A stretch of DNA of 64,000 nt from Pyronema omphalodes (GCA_024516155.1 JAJJXM010000021.1:124001-188000); one strand, 5' to 3'. Shown: positions 12,865 to 26,287, counted from the stretch's first letter. Notes: generated by a model from the sequence alone, not told the origin. Numbers and translations are program-made.

Positions 12865-13624
12865 ATGAAAGAAAAAAGAAAAACAAAGATAAACACCACA
12901 AAAAACACCATCATAAATGCAAAATAAACAAACCAACATGCAACCATAAACCAGCCAACACACCCCCTAAGAAAACATCATCTCATATCAAACTCAAATC
13001 CCCACCAGAATTCCAACTCAAAAATGCCAAAGATAGCTCCAGAAACTCGAAGAAAAAAATCGAATTTACTAGGAGATAAATACGAACCAAATACATGGCA
13101 TAAAAAGAAAAGTAAAAGATAAATGACAGACATTTTTCCCTAATCAAAAGCAAACAAACACCAAGCCAACTCCTTCCCCTGATGCCCAGGTCCCCAACTC
13201 CCCCCCTGTGCCCCGTCTCCTAAATTTTTGGTATCATACGTACAATTATTTTTTCAAGTCACCCTTTTTGGTAGTATTCCTGATTATTTTTTTCTCCCAC
13301 AGCCCGCCTCCTCAACCCCCCTCTTCCGCTCTCCCTCACCCCACCATCCCCTCCCCGTTTCATCACTTCACATCACGCAAATCACATCACGCAAAAAAAG
13401 TCAAGACCATATCTCGGAACAACAAAACTCAATAGTTTACCTATCCACGTCTTGCCCTTTATATTGAATATTTTCTAGGCTAGGCAATACGTGGATATGT
13501 ATACTAAACTACATACATGATAGCGTCCTGACCGTGACCGTGACCCTGTCCTGGCACCTCATCACCCGTGCCCTATGGGTTATCCAAGACTCGCCCACTG
13601 CTCGGCCCTCACCCCTACGTCCCC

Positions 13625-13633
13625 ATGACTCAT
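13625..13633. promoter_or_regulatory. Perfect palindromic GCN4/CPC1-type site ATGACTCAT, 3' of the cyclin gene
   Basis: ATGACTCAT is the optimal binding site of the bZIP amino-acid starvation regulator (Gcn4 in yeast, CPC1 in moulds). It lies about 35 bases beyond the stop of the cyclin gene. Two more TGAGTCAT sites occur at 19485-19492 and 25015-25022, far upstream of that gene. Yeast PCL5 is a Gcn4 target, so the coincidence is suggestive, but a site of this length can occur by chance and none lies in a proximal promoter. Confidence 0.25.
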
Positions 13634-13666
13634 CCCGCCCACAAGAAAAAGAGGAAAAGTGAAGAA

Positions 13667-15627
13667 CTAATTAGCCGGTAACGCCAACGGCACAGCCTCC
13701 AATCCATTACCCTGCCATTCACATCTTCTCTTCCCCTCTCTTCCACCAATATATGGTGAAGCGGTTGTCATGGGACTGGGTACACATCTTCCACCCGCTG
13801 ACGGACTTGCATATCCCGAGTTATGATTTAGGCCTCTAAACATTGGGGTAACACCACTAGAGCCGGTGTTATCACCGGCTGAAGAGGAGGAGGAGTAGAT
13901 ACTCGGGCAGGAACGTTTACGGGATTGTGGGGAGTAGCGTAGAGTGCTGAGGGCTATGGCTGCAACGTGCATTCTTGGGGAAGCGGCGATGAATGGGGTG
14001 GAGGAGGATTGGGGAGTGGAAATAATGACGTTTTTCCGCTTGATGGGATGGTCGTGCGTTAATAGAGATGCGATGCTGCTTTTTCTATATGTGGAAACTG
14101 TAGCAACCTCGGACCCTCCTCGGGGGTTTACCATGGGACTTCTTCCTGTACAGCGGTTTGCCGTGGGAATGGCTTTCGGCGTCGATTCTTCAACTGACGG
14201 GGTTACCACTCTGGTGTGAGGACTCGCTGCAGGAGTACTAGTACCAGTTGTGGACCGGTGGGTTGGTGAAAGACGTCGAATTTGCTGCGGCAAAGCCTGG
14301 GAAGTGTAGGTTGGAGGAACCTGAGACTCGAGGGTTCGAGATTGCTGAGTGGGAACAATAGGCATAGAGTGAGTTTGACGAAGGGGTAGAGGAGTTGACT
14401 GAGACACTGGTGTCGGCGCTGATTCAACTGGGGAAACAGTTGGTCCAAATTCAATCTGCGGATGCGCAGCATTTGAAGGCGGGACATAAACCTCGCTCAA
14501 ATCCGGTGATAATCTCATTATCAAATCGCTCCATTCCTTCTTTTTATTATCCTCTTCCACTGTACTTCCTTTTGTTGAAATTGTGATTGTTGGCGAAGAA
14601 GATCCAGGTGATGTCGTGTATTTCAATACCAAATCCGTCCACTTTTGGAATACAGCCTCTGAAATATGAAGCTTCCAGTCAATTGCTTTTAAAAACGCCA
14701 TCTCGTTGACGTTAATTTCTTGAATACTGAGCCCAGAAATTTTACTCCATGCACGGGCAGAATAATTCCGATCTTGCAAGTATTTTGAAGCTAAAATTAG
14801 TGCTGCCAAAAACATTCTCCTGCCACATTGTTTGGCGCGGACCAACTGAATCTCACTTGTAGAAAGCCCAGAGCAGTCGGTATTCAAAACAGGGAGATGC
14901 GGCCTGATAACAATCAAGTAATAAAGAGCTACCTGTAAAGTAGAATAACTCGTTCTTGACCTTCTCAAGGTCTCTTGGATAAATGTGCGCAAAGGCAACA
15001 CTGCAACATCCTTCTGTTGACGTGCCAAATCATATTTATGCCAAATTGTCTCCACTATTTGTGCTGCCGAATCTTTAAGATATTTCTTAGCTTCCATTCA
15101 TTATATAATTTATATTGATAAAATTTGGGTCTTCCATTTTTCTTTTTGATTCTTTTTTTTTCTGGCTTGGCTTGTCCATACGTACCGACGAGATTCTCAA
15201 CGAAGTTAACCTTCCTTTCCGCCTGACGTTGCAGGACAGGAACCACAGGTAAGGCACAGCCAGTAGCAGCTGGGCATGGTAGTGTAGTTGTACTATCAAC
15301 AAGCCGGTTGGTGCGTCGAGGGTTCTGCCTTTGTTCTATGGGCAATGGTTGCTGTGATTGACAATCCAATGCAGGATGAGGGTGATAGCATCCATTGTTA
15401 TCAACAAATCCACGGGGAATTGGCGCTGTTGCACGTCGAATAGGTTGTGCTGGTTCTGATAGAGTTGGCAATACTGTGGTAGAGGGTGTCTCGACAGTAC
15501 TGTATACAGATGTTGCTCTGGATGAAGTAGCGCTCTGAACTGACCAAACGGAAGAGACGCTCGATGCAACAGATGATGTGGGTGAGATCTGATAAGCCTG
15601 GGGGGGTTTGGTTATAACTAGTGTCAT
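13667..15627 (-). CDS. Pho85-type cyclin (Pcl5-like), two exons
   Basis: Exons are 15627-15186 and 15072-13667 on the minus strand, giving 615 residues. The 113-nt intron has a GTACGT donor, a GCTAAG branch region and an AAAG acceptor. The join NLV-DSAAQIVE restores the conserved entry to the cyclin box. The box (about residues 148-300) includes LPLRTFIQETLRRSRTSY, the diagnostic helix YSTLQVALYYL, FLAALILASKYLQDRNYS and FLKAIDWKLHI. Such cyclins activate the Pho85 kinase in the nucleus; Pcl5 directs it to Gcn4 for degradation under amino-acid sufficiency. The N-terminal 147 residues and the long Ser/Pro/Thr-rich C-terminus look disordered. The start is an ATG with no other ATG in at least 270 bases upstream. 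Assignment to the Pcl family is firm; the Pcl5 subtype is inferred from motif resemblance. Confidence 0.9.
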
Positions 15628-16798
15628 GTTGTGTTATGGGTACTTTATTAATGAATAATAATGCGAAGAATGAGTGGAGAATCGCCTCGTGCTTTCTAGT
15701 TCCGAAAGTAGTTAATCCGTCCTAAAGGTCGACTAATTCGACTGTCTCAGGAATTGTTCAAATCAGGAAACTGTGGCGAGGTGACCAAGGACTGTGTAAC
15801 CGTGTAGTTGTGCAGTATGCAGCTTGAATGCCGATAGCAAGCTATTTACCGAAGGAGATGCAACAACAAAACACGCCAACCAAAGCCGTGAACACCAACA
15901 AATATAGCGGACTGAAAATTCAAATATTGCTCGCTCAATAGGCCAGACCGATGCGCCTTAAAACCGAAAGATTGGACTCCGGAAAACTTGAAGAGAAAAT
16001 CCCAAAAGGTAAAGAATGATAATTGAAAATGGGTGATATCGAGTATAATATGTTGAAAAAAAGCCGAATTAAATCGAATAGATGCGGCTAAACTTTGTTA
16101 ATCAACAAACCGCGTCTCCTTGAACAACCAAGACACCCCAATCAACTTTCTGTACAGTCAAATCGTATAGATGAAAAAATAACGAGAAAAAAAAATAATT
16201 TTTTGTGATGCAACCGGATTAATCGTGTATGACGCAGGGGGGAGGAGGCTGAGCCAGTGGATTAATTCGAAAGTCGCAATTATTCAAATGTAGGACGAGG
16301 TATGCGCATGGACACAATGTTGGAAGCGAGGTGGGTGATAATATATGCAGGGTCGGTGGCAGTGACGAACGGGGCTGCGGTGGCACCGGGAGCTGGTGCG
16401 TAGTGCTTGCTGGAATCGGTGGCGATGACTGGGTAGTTTTCGGAGGTCCAAAAATGCATTGTGCTACTCCTCGCAAGGAGGCGGGACGTTTCCGACGGGT
16501 GAAATGGTGAGTATTTTTATAAATGACTGCAGAGTCTTTTCGAGCGCGCTGTGGGCTTCGGTGGAGCCTCAGCGCCTCGTGACGTTAGGGGAAGATCTGT
16601 TGCGAGGAGGCTATATGCCAGCGAATATGGTTATGGACCAAGGCGAGTTGAGCGACTGGACGCGGAGGTTAGAGTTGAGAGTTGCGCAGATGGATGGGGG
16701 GAGGCGGGGGGGGCGAGAATCTAGCGGGGGCCGGGAGTGATCATGAGTAACGTGGACACAGGAAGGTTTTCGGAGAACGCGCTGGAGTGTTCGCGATG

Positions 16799-16911
16799 TG
16801 GGGGGGGGGGGAGGGGGGAGGCGGGAGGGGGGAGGGGGGAGGGGGGTGGGGAGCGAGTCTGGTTCACGGGAGCGACGACGATACTGGTCTGGGGGGGGGG
16901 GGGGGGGGGGG
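16799..16911. repeat. G-rich tract, including a 21-nt G run at 16891-16911
   Basis: GGGAGGGG-type repeats (16799-16850) followed by a G homopolymer. The plus strand has many G3+ runs and could fold into G-quadruplexes. It lies about 1.2-1.3 kb upstream of the start codon of the minus-strand cyclin. Confidence 0.85.
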
Positions 16912-18830
16912 CTCACAAGCGGTGGTAGTGGTGCAGGGGGGAAGGGGCTGAGCGACGGGCCGACAACTCAAAGACGAGTCAGGATAGTCGAGATAGATAG
17001 TCAAGACAAGGCCTGTGACGAGGCCTGTGATAGGATGAGGGGGAGGGGAAGGAATGATGAGTGGGCAAGAGTCAGAACAACAATATTGAGGCTGAGGATA
17101 AATAGAAATAGAGTAACTGGCAGCTAAGAGCAGCCACGGGCAGATGAGGTAAAGTGGTGGTACAGTTTGTAAAGTTTGAGACAGAAGTGTACTGACTCTT
17201 GTTGCGTCGATGATGGTGATGATGATGATAAATATGTTTGAGAAATTTAAAATTCAAAAAGAAATGTACCAACTTATTTTGTGTAGATTCGCGTTCTTTC
17301 GTTCCTATTCGTCGATGATGATGCTCTCAAGTGCTCGTTGTCTGTCCGAGCTGATAGTAGCAAGTAGACGCCGCGGTCAGACGGGTCTGCTATATAGTGT
17401 TTGTCAGATCCAGTTTTAAGTGAATCAGAAATAAACAGAGAGCAGAAGGACGAGTCACTGTTGATTACACTGAAAATTTCAATGAGTATTGAGTGATTGG
17501 TAAGTTCGACAAGCACTCGGTGTAATAATAATAGATCATCATCATCATCACTATGGTGGCAAGACAAGACCCCAAGCGATTGTAGGGTGAGTCCTCGTAT
17601 TACAGTTGGACGGGTGCTAAGAAATGAGTCTTTCGGGCAGAAAGATTCTCATATCTCACCCGAACAACAATACAAAAGTGGCGAACACAAAACTAGTCAA
17701 ACTTACGAGCAACAATACGCGCCGAAAATATATATTGGAAGGCGTGAAGATGGCAATTCAACAGTCTGTTTTGGCGTATGTTTGGAATCAAACAGGGGGG
17801 CAAAAAGTCGTGGAGAAAAATAAAAACAAAAAAATATCGAGCGAATATTTTTTCGAAGAGCGGGATGGCACAAAAAAGTTATGACAAAGACTGGAACTGG
17901 GAGCAAGTTCTTAACAGTCTGGGACGTTCCGTGACTCTCGCATGTTGCGTTCGTTGGCGATGGCAGCACTTCTTTTCCGGGTGGGTTCATGGATTTATCA
18001 ACGAAGGGCAATGAGGGGGTGCATTCCCACTGACACACCATTTGATCATGACCCTGTCACCAGCCAAATTTGTACATGTTCTACACGGTCGTGGATGATT
18101 CCGAAAATATCGAAGGAAGGCCATGCGATCATCGATGCAACGGAAATCCAGAAGCTGTGAAAAACATATACTTTTCTCCGCCACCATCTGAGATGAGCAG
18201 GAGGAGAACGAGGGAGAACAGATACTTAGTAGTGTAGTGAAAGAAAAAAAGCAGATGGAAAAAAAATATAAACTGACATCTCTTAATGGCGCAGCATCTT
18301 GCGTTTGCTAGAGATCTTCACTTGACAGCATAGCCAGGCAAAAAAATCTCAGCCAGCAATCAAATCAGTCATTTGTCCCGGTCGATATGTATCACTCGTG
18401 TGTCGTGGGAGAAAGGGGCGAACACTGTACGGATGGACGGTGATGACTCTTGCTGCGATCATCACCAGGGATTCACAATTGTGTCTCTCCACCATCACAT
18501 CACCCATACTCGTGTATGGTTATTCCCTATTCTGCAAGAACAATACAGCTTATCGCAAAGCAAACTGACCTGGTGATTTATCCGTAATCAGTATCTCTTT
18601 ACACTCAAGAAAATAGCAACCGAGCACAGTGTTGAGAACTTGCTGAAAGCCTGCTGAAAGCTTGTTGAAAGTTTGCCTCTCTTCTGGCTGTATACCTTTT
18701 CTGTGTCTCTATGGTGGGAGAGATATATTACGGATACATAATCAAATTCTTGCGTAAAAACTGGCTTACATTGGGCTTAAAGCTGGCTGGATGTGACTGG
18801 GATTAAGCAGGCGCAATGCGGAGCATGGTC

Positions 18831-18859
18831 AGCAGCGGCAGCAGCAGCAGCAGCAGCAA
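18831..18859. repeat. Interrupted (CAG)n microsatellite
   Basis: AGCAGCGGCAGCAG followed by further CAG units and CAAC. In one frame it reads as an Ala run, but no gene model surrounds it. Confidence 0.85.
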
Positions 18860-19253
18860 CACAAGTAGATGACCCGTCACCATGGAAACGCCAGCGACCA
18901 GGCTGGCTGGCTGGCTGCACAGAAATAATCAATCTGCACACCAGCAAACACCGAGTCCTCGTTTATAACTCGATCACAGCCAGCAGCTTCTCTCTATTTT
19001 GAATTCAAATCACGATAATGAAAAAAACACACAAAAAAAGAAAAAAAGAAGAAAACAACCACCACTACCACCACCACCATCATCATCGTCCTACTGACCT
19101 CATCCACAAACTCTCCATTCCACTGCATCATCCGTATCTTCTTCGGAGAGATCTGATCCTACACCTTTCGAGTCATACCTGATCCCTAATCTCAGAGTCT
19201 ATTCGTTTTTAGCAGCTATGGTACGCTACTCGGCTGGTATGGCTTGCTGGTCG

Positions 19254-19298
19254 CAGGACTCGCAGGACTCGCAGATTCGCAGACTCGCAGACTCGCTG
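19254..19298. repeat. Short minisatellite of CGCAGGACT / CGCAGACT units
   Basis: About five consecutive 8-10-bp units (CGCAGGACT, CGCAGGACT, CGCAGATT, CGCAGACT, CGCAGACT). There is no coding context. Confidence 0.75.
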
Positions 19299-22200
19299 TG
19301 TTCGTGTCTGGTGCCTGGTTTGTATGTACACGGTACAGACATTCTTGACTCACCAACCAACCAACCACAAGCATCGCACAGTCGTTTTCGGGCATCCTGT
19401 AAAAGCAAAGAAAAGAAAAGAAGAAAAAAAACTCGGTTAGCGTGTGGGATTATGAGATTGTGAGACTGTGAAACTGTGAGACTGTGAGTCATCGAGTCAT
19501 TGCGCTTAGGCTGATTTTTTATCGCGTCACCACCAAAGCATTAGCGTACATACAGCTGGGTAAACCCTGCCAAGAATTACAACTTACAGTCTTGCAGGGC
19601 TGCTCTGTATCGATCAGCATGGGATATGGATTATCATACTCCGATACGTACTACCCCCTGTGGATCTGTCGCCACTGAGATACAGACGTACGTGCGGAAT
19701 GTATGTATGAAATGGACATACATGGAAATATGGAAATAGAACACAGACAGAACAGGCAGAACACACACAGGATAACCAATTTCAATTTCAATATCGATAT
19801 CTATATCATGACAGAACGGACATACAGACAAACCTGAAAAAGCACATCCGAAAAAAGTAATCCAAGTACAACGAAGTAAACCCGTGGAACCTGAAACCTG
19901 GAACCTGAGCAGCCCAGTTTCGGTTTCGCTTCCAGTCTCGGCCTCAGTTTCAGGTACAATAAATATATCACTGCCATGACTCCCGGGAGGAATGATAATT
20001 CACAACAAAGTAAGATTTGCGAACTTTTTCGGGAGATCTATATATGAGTATGCGAATGAGTATGAGAATTAGAAGAGAAATGCGCAGCTATACTACTAGA
20101 GCGCTAGAGCCTTAAGGGTCATATGGAGCTGATCTGATGGGCCGTATATAGCATCTCTATACCAGGCGCGCGCAAAAGGTAATGAAGCTGCAAAGATAGT
20201 AATATTCACACTCACATACCGTTGCCGTAGTAACCCGTCCCGTCATTCCATCCTAGCATTCTGTTGCATCATGTTTTGCATTCTAGGCACCGTCATATAC
20301 AGGCAACAAGTCACGATTTCCTATAGAGAAGCTACCAACCGGAAATATACTTGACTCGACTGAAGTAAAGTACCCACCTGACTGCATGTTCCCCGGAAAT
20401 GAAAATTTGGTCATATATTATAGTATCCATATACATTAGCTGGTACCTACTATACATACTCTACATTCATATTATACCCGCTTTACAAAGCCGTTAACCC
20501 TCATTTCATGAGTAAGTAAGAAACGATGTAAAACTGTAAGGAAGACAGGAAGTAGTCAGGTATGTAAGAAAGCAAATAAGCAAGTAGGGAAGGAGGTAAA
20601 ATAAACAAACGAGGCTCGGGCTCAGGCTCAGGCTCATCTCGTTTCGCTTATGGTATTGAGTGTAGTCAGCGATATTTTTGCATCTGTATGTATAGAATCG
20701 CGTGGTTACCGGGGATTTGAGATAGTGATGCCTTGGCTGCTCGGATTAGGATTAGATATGGTGGGGAAAAGTGGAATGTCTATACTGGGCTGAAAGATTA
20801 CTCACGAGGGGGCATATGATGAACCCCGGGAACCCCGGGCCGCTTATACTCATTACCGGGTTATGACCCGCTCGACTTTTTGCAAGTTTGAATCACACTT
20901 ACATAATTTCGCATGTTTTATTTGTACATGGCGAACATCACAAAATATAATGGATTCCAAAGTGAAGGAAAATGAAACAAATTAAACAAATTAAACCACC
21001 ACGATCACTGTAATAGAGTAAACTGGCTAAAGAAACAAGTAAGCCAAAAATCCGTCTATCGGAAACAAAATTACCAAAATACATAAAGTGCACATCCCAT
21101 ACATACATACCAGTGTCTACAAATCACATTCAAATCCGTATCTATATCCATATCATCATAGCTGTAGTGAAACAGATAATCTCAATACCGTACCAATCCC
21201 CGCTCAGCGATCAACGATTAACGATCACTATACAGATGAACTTCAGCTGCGCGTGTCATACACTAACGTGCGCACTCCGGTTTCTGTAGGGATAAATTAC
21301 GCCATATATGCATCCAGTAATCAAGGCAATACGACTGGTTCTGTTGACTTGTTCTATCTTGTTTACTACATACGTCTGACTATGGGTTTCTATGTAAAGG
21401 CTTGGTACTGTGAATACGGCTATAATCACGGCTACTATGCCACTATACTTTAGCTAGCAGCTGGATTATCTATAATGTTTAGCTAGCTCTCATCTCTTGG
21501 CTCTTAGCTATCTCTATGCTGACGGTGTTGGTAATCCCGCTGGACATGGTGCTGGTTAAGCTCTCATTCCTTCCTTAGCAGCTGACATTGAATAGGATTG
21601 GCATAATTCAAGTAACTCATATTAGATGGCGTATGGCGTATCATTATGGACTAAATATGGTGCCGGTGCCAGTCGTGCCAAAGTAGAGACAGACTTAATG
21701 AAAGTTGAGACATACTTATGGCACCATACTCGGCTGCGCTTAGCTGCGTATAGCTGCGATACTTTAGCTCTGGAGTTAGCGCGGTGAAATCTACCAGCTT
21801 CATACAAAGCAAGTTATGCAAGGGTGCGTTCAAAGGTACTCGATGGTACTTGATGGTACGCAAATAGGGGTATGGATGAGAGAAATTAGGGAGAATTGGG
21901 GGTTTATACACCTGCTGTGATCTTTTTTTTTTCATGTTTTGGTGTGATTATGTATAGTGATTGCGATGATTGTGGTTGTTGTTTGTAGCTGATAATGGAT
22001 AGCAGATTAGCATAGAAGATTATGATACCGATACTGGTACTGATACCAATTTTTGCTAGTCTTATATATACCATGCCGTTATTCTTACTCATGGTGGGTA
22101 TGACTAGCCAATGAGTATGTTGTCTCCCATCTTGGGCTGAGGGTTCCTCTATTGTGACCTTGTGATCTTCAATAGCGTGAATCTCTTGGCTAGCTATCAC

Positions 22201-24298
22201 ATTACCCGAGACAAGATTCAAGAGACAAGAGTCAAGAGACAATAGACAAGTGGCAAGTGATAATATTTAGCTCCGGTGATTTCCAATCCCCAATTGCAAC
22301 AGCAAGAACCAACCAAATTTTAGTCTGTACATATATAGAAATCAGGATGACACGTAGAATACATAACACATAGCACATACTACTTAGCTACAGCTACAGC
22401 TAGCTCTGGCTACTAAAATCGAGATACATGGTAATGGAATACGAGAGAGTATGAGTGTATTGTGCGGGATGTGCTGGTATGTGATAACGGGGGGCATACA
22501 TAACATAAGACCGTAAACACGATATATAATACAAAACCAGTACCTTCCATATTAGAGAAGTGAATCCGTAATCCGTAAGATGTAAAGCTCAGAGTTGAGA
22601 GTCAGAATTTAGAACGCTGCAGCGCTAAATTAAGCGATTGAGGGGTATTTACCGTATTCTAGAGCCTGTTGAAATTTTGGGCCCAGCCTGCGAGGAGAGT
22701 GGGGGGCGCTTGGGGGTATCTTATCAAGTTAGGGCTCTTGGCGGGAGTATGATATATGCTATATACTGTTTAAAAAGTTTCCGAGAAGTTTATTTTCAGT
22801 TTTTCAGCCTTATATAAGGCTTTTGAATTCTGGCTCTTAGCTAGTTACCTATCTATATATCTAAACCTACCACCTTCTAAAAAAAAGAATAGTATCTCAA
22901 TATGAATCTACCGATCTATCAGTCTATGATATTCTACCGGTCTACCAGTCGACATACCGAGCCAATAAACGATCCATATCATAGAGTCATCGATTCCGAA
23001 ACCTCTAGGCAGCAGTTTCTTTGGGTATACGATGATACGTGTTCACGATATTACATAGCTGAACAAGTAGGATTATGCACGCGGCGCTTGCATGGAAATG
23101 GAAATGGCTTGGTACTCTGGTGTAAGCCCTTAGCCCTTAGCTCTTAGCTTACTACTAGGACCCGGCATAAAGTAATGGAGCACCTGCGATTTATTGTTTG
23201 CTTTTGGAACTTGGAATTTCTTGACTGGGTATGTATGGGTCTCTAGGTAATGTATGTATACAGATATTCAGGGTTTTTGAGGCGGTTCGATACAAGTCAT
23301 ATGCTCGGGGATGAGAAAGCTGGCTAGGGTTTATCTGAGATATATGGGGATGAAAATAGAGCATTAGAGCATAAGTGATGTGATAAGATAGCCGCTGGTA
23401 TTGAATAGTATGGCGTTTGTTTTGGTTCCTTGTAAGGTTGGTTATCTTGTTATGCAAGTGGAGAGATGCTGGGTTGGGGGTGTTTTGGCTTCAAGATTAG
23501 GAATTGGGGGTCTTTGGTTTTGTGGGTTGTTTTAAGAGGATTTTCAAAAGTTGTATAGTGTGTGGATGTACCTCTTGGTATTGAATTGCGTATTATCTCA
23601 AGTCCCTTACGCGGGATTAGTGAAGATCGGTCCTCGACATCTATGTAGATATGTAGGTCGGTAAGTATATACGACAACGGCGTAGACATAGGAATCTATT
23701 CGACAATAAGCGATAAACTGCTAGTTTTCCTTAGGTCGGCCTAGAACTTTAGTTACCAGTATAAGCTATTATGGATCAAGAACAAAAACAAAAACAAAAG
23801 TCGATATCTCTATCTTACATTCCATATCCATATTGAAAAAGAAAACAGTATATCTACAAATTTCGATTTCTAAGGTATATAAAGCACCCTAAAATGTCAA
23901 TCAACCAAAAGACACATTGTTTACTTACCAGAACACTAGTTAAACGAGCTCGCTTGCGCGGGTATCGGGTATCAAACACCCCCAATCATATGTCAGGAAG
24001 GGAAGGTATCTATCTGTACATTAGTGTATTCGTGATAACTCTGATTACACCCAGGAAAAATGAGGCTCAGGAAAAACGTCATGATTGTTTTTTTGCATGA
24101 GACACATTCTTTTATTAAAAGAAAGACTAGGTTAAGAAAAAGGGATACTCTTGAGGCTCCGTATTCAGAGTGTGGAGAATCGAGATACTGGAAATAAGCA
24201 ATCATGTTACCATAACCGGATGAGATTCGTCTGAGTCAAAATATTCTCATTCTTGATGCAATAGGAATTCAATGTAAACTAAAGTTTCTTTGGTATGT

Positions 24299-24644
24299 TA
24301 TTTATTTATTTATTTATTTTAATCATACGTCCGATCGAGGCCTTTAAGGCCTATGCGGGTAAAGCAACTTGTACAACCATTTTTCCTGTCCTCGAGACCG
24401 AAGTCTCCTAATGAGGCGCCCTAATCTCCTACACCCATTAACCCAACCATTCCACCAACACTTGTCTATACCTAAGGAGGCATAGATCAGGAAAGCGTGA
24501 CCACTTATCCTGAGCACCGGGTAAACCTCCCTGAGGACAAACCCCGGTAACCAAGCAATACCTGTGGGAGCGACACGGGATTCGAACCCGTTGTATTTGC
24601 GCAGTTGCAGGGAGTTATACCACTACACTACTGGGGCCGCCCCC
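24299..24644 (-). mobile_element. tRNA-derived SINE, full-length copy, with 14-bp target duplication
   Basis: Reading the minus strand 5'-3', the head carries a pol III A box (TAGTGTAGTGG) and a canonical B box (GGTTCGAATCC), with tRNA-like spacing. A body follows, then a 3' segment with GAGGACAGGAAAAA, the stem AGGCCTTAAAGGCCT region and ATGATTAAAATAAATAAATA repeats. The copy is flanked by TTTCTTTGGTATGT at 24285-24298 and 24645-24658, a 14-bp target duplication. The head resembles Gln/Glu-type tRNA but is not a functional tRNA gene, because the acceptor and anticodon arms do not pair. Its 3' third matches the LINE at 26288-32311, so it is probably mobilised by that LINE. Confidence 0.92.
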
Positions 24645-24658
24645 TTTCTTTGGTATGT

Positions 24659-26271
24659 ATTGATAGAGTCATAATGATGTTATTGGGTATCTGATGATAA
24701 TTCCATCGGAGATCTTGAGTTATGCTTGGTCTGGATAGATGGATACCCAGGTTACATATTTTATAGTGTGAAAATTTGCCGTTTTTGGTATAATGCTGTC
24801 CAAAAGAAAAGGCTTCGCGTAATGTGGAGTTTGGAGAAGCAACCTACAAAAGCCTTGGCAGTAGCCTTGATAACGTGCTAGCTATGAGTAGAAGTTACCT
24901 TTCCTTATCCTTGCGCACTACCCAGTATCTTCATGGGACCTGGGTGCCATCACAAGGCTATTAGTGCTACCCGATGACAGCCCTGTTCGATACGTACCAT
25001 AACCATGCGGACTGTGAGTCATAGAGGTAAGTCTTTACCTCACTGCATTTGTATACCTTGTTCGGCGGTAGCGCGGTAACACAACGTCAACCATTATATG
25101 CAGAAGAAGTAGCACATGTGTTACGGAATCTTGCGCAACAGTTGGCATACTCAGGTAAACTATATAAATTCAAACGTAAAAACTCAAAAACAGAAACTCT
25201 GGAAATTTCGACATACCCCAATCGTTCTAGAAAGAGCTTTTCGATGCTTTGGAATGGCTCGAGAAGATACCGAGTAAACTACTTTATTAAGAAACTATTT
25301 TACCCTTGCGCCGTCATTATTAGCTTAACCTTAGAATTTCAGCTCACCTGATTTGTCTCACCTAGGTAACATGCTGCCCGCACATATGTCATCCCGTATC
25401 ACCCGCAATACATAAACCACAAACACTTATTACGACATCTAACATCTTTCACCAACAATACGGTATATCACAAGCTGCATCTCCAGCTATAAGCATAACC
25501 ACAATCAGCCCTGGGCCGGGACACGAAGGACATTGGAGGCCTTAGCTAGCCTTAGCTAGCCCTAGCCTTATCCTTAGCCTTATGACTGTAACTACCGAAG
25601 TTAGCTGTTGTAAACTGGGATTCTGGAACAAGGATCCATTAGTAATAAGTTGATAAATGGCGACATGAACGATGGATGATGGATGAATTGCTTGCGGTGT
25701 GTTAATTCAAGGGTCTGATTGTACCCCTTGTACATGCTCCTGGCATTTGCGGTGGTGAGTTTTTGAGAAGGTAGGCTGTACATGAGGGAGGTAATAGGGA
25801 GAGGATGCGTTGGTGTTGGACCATGACGCCTGATTAGTCCCGGGTTCGTGATATGCATGGGTTGTCACTCGGCCGACAAACTGCAGAGAACACATAGGAG
25901 ATTTAATGGAAAGGGTTTCTGGATGATGCGGTTAGCTGAAAAGGAACGGATTATTGTAGGGTTTAGGGGATATTTAAGATTAGAGTATGGCAGATTAATC
26001 ATCGGTTCGTTCTGCTGGAAATATTAGCTGAAAGTGTTCGACGTCTGTTCATTTGGTAATTGGAAAGTCGGATAGCAGGGTGTTTGTAGAGGAGGGGAGA
26101 TCATATCGTATGATATGTACATATTCTGATGTTAATCAACCTTTTGTATATATCCATGTCTGTGTAGATAGTGATATAGCTTCATTTGGGAATTTCGGTG
26201 TCAAATAAATCTGTATTTGATATTCATATGACAGCACTCGATTGGGGTATCAAGTTGGGCCAATACTCATG
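24659..26271. other. Intergenic, no supported gene
   Basis: AT-rich DNA between the SINE and the LINE. The open frame near 25049-25351 begins at TTG and has no recognisable content. Short GCCTTAGCTAGCC tandem units occur at about 25540-25585. Confidence 0.45.
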
Positions 26272-26287
26272 ATAGAGATGGTTATGA
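26272..26287. repeat. Left target-site duplication of the LINE (16 bp)
   Basis: ATAGAGATGGTTATGA, identical to 32312-32327 just past the LINE's 3' repeats. A third, slightly changed copy follows the adjacent SINE at 32667-32680. Confidence 0.92.

Larger units (their letters stand above)
8797..13666. other. Gene-poor interval downstream of the permease and of the convergent cyclin gene
   Basis: About 4.9 kb between two convergent genes. It contains a LINE/SINE tail relic near 9590-9703, a purine/pyrimidine-biased patch at 10800-10880, AT-rich repeats near 12020-12060 and a 19-base C run at 12846-12864. Open frames such as 12798-13079 are Lys/Asn/Pro-rich translations of low-complexity DNA. 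I see no supported gene. Confidence 0.5.
15628..24284. other. 8.7-kb gene-poor region upstream of the cyclin gene
   Basis: No supported gene. The region is dominated by low-complexity DNA: G-rich tracts at 16799-16911, CAG-type repeats at 18831-18859, short tandem repeats (10-mers around CAGGACTCG at 19254-19298, ACTGTGA units near 19450-19490), a GAGACAAGA-like cluster near 22205-22245 and many TAGCT/CATACATAC motifs. Open frames there are Gly, Arg or His-rich translations of repeats. It could include the distal cyclin promoter or untranslated transcripts; sequence alone does not show this. Confidence 0.5.

Noticed and set aside
12798..13079. Lys/His-rich ORF of 93 codons
   Set aside because: It starts without an ATG and translates a C run and A-rich low-complexity sequence.
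16611..17127. Gly- and Pro-rich ORFs on both strands
   Set aside because: Both strands translate the same G-rich repeat tract; the composition alone produces the open frames.
24299..24644. A functional tRNA gene on the minus strand
   Set aside because: A and B boxes are present, but the acceptor and anticodon arms do not pair, the unit is repeated with a long body and tail, and it has target duplications. It is a SINE.
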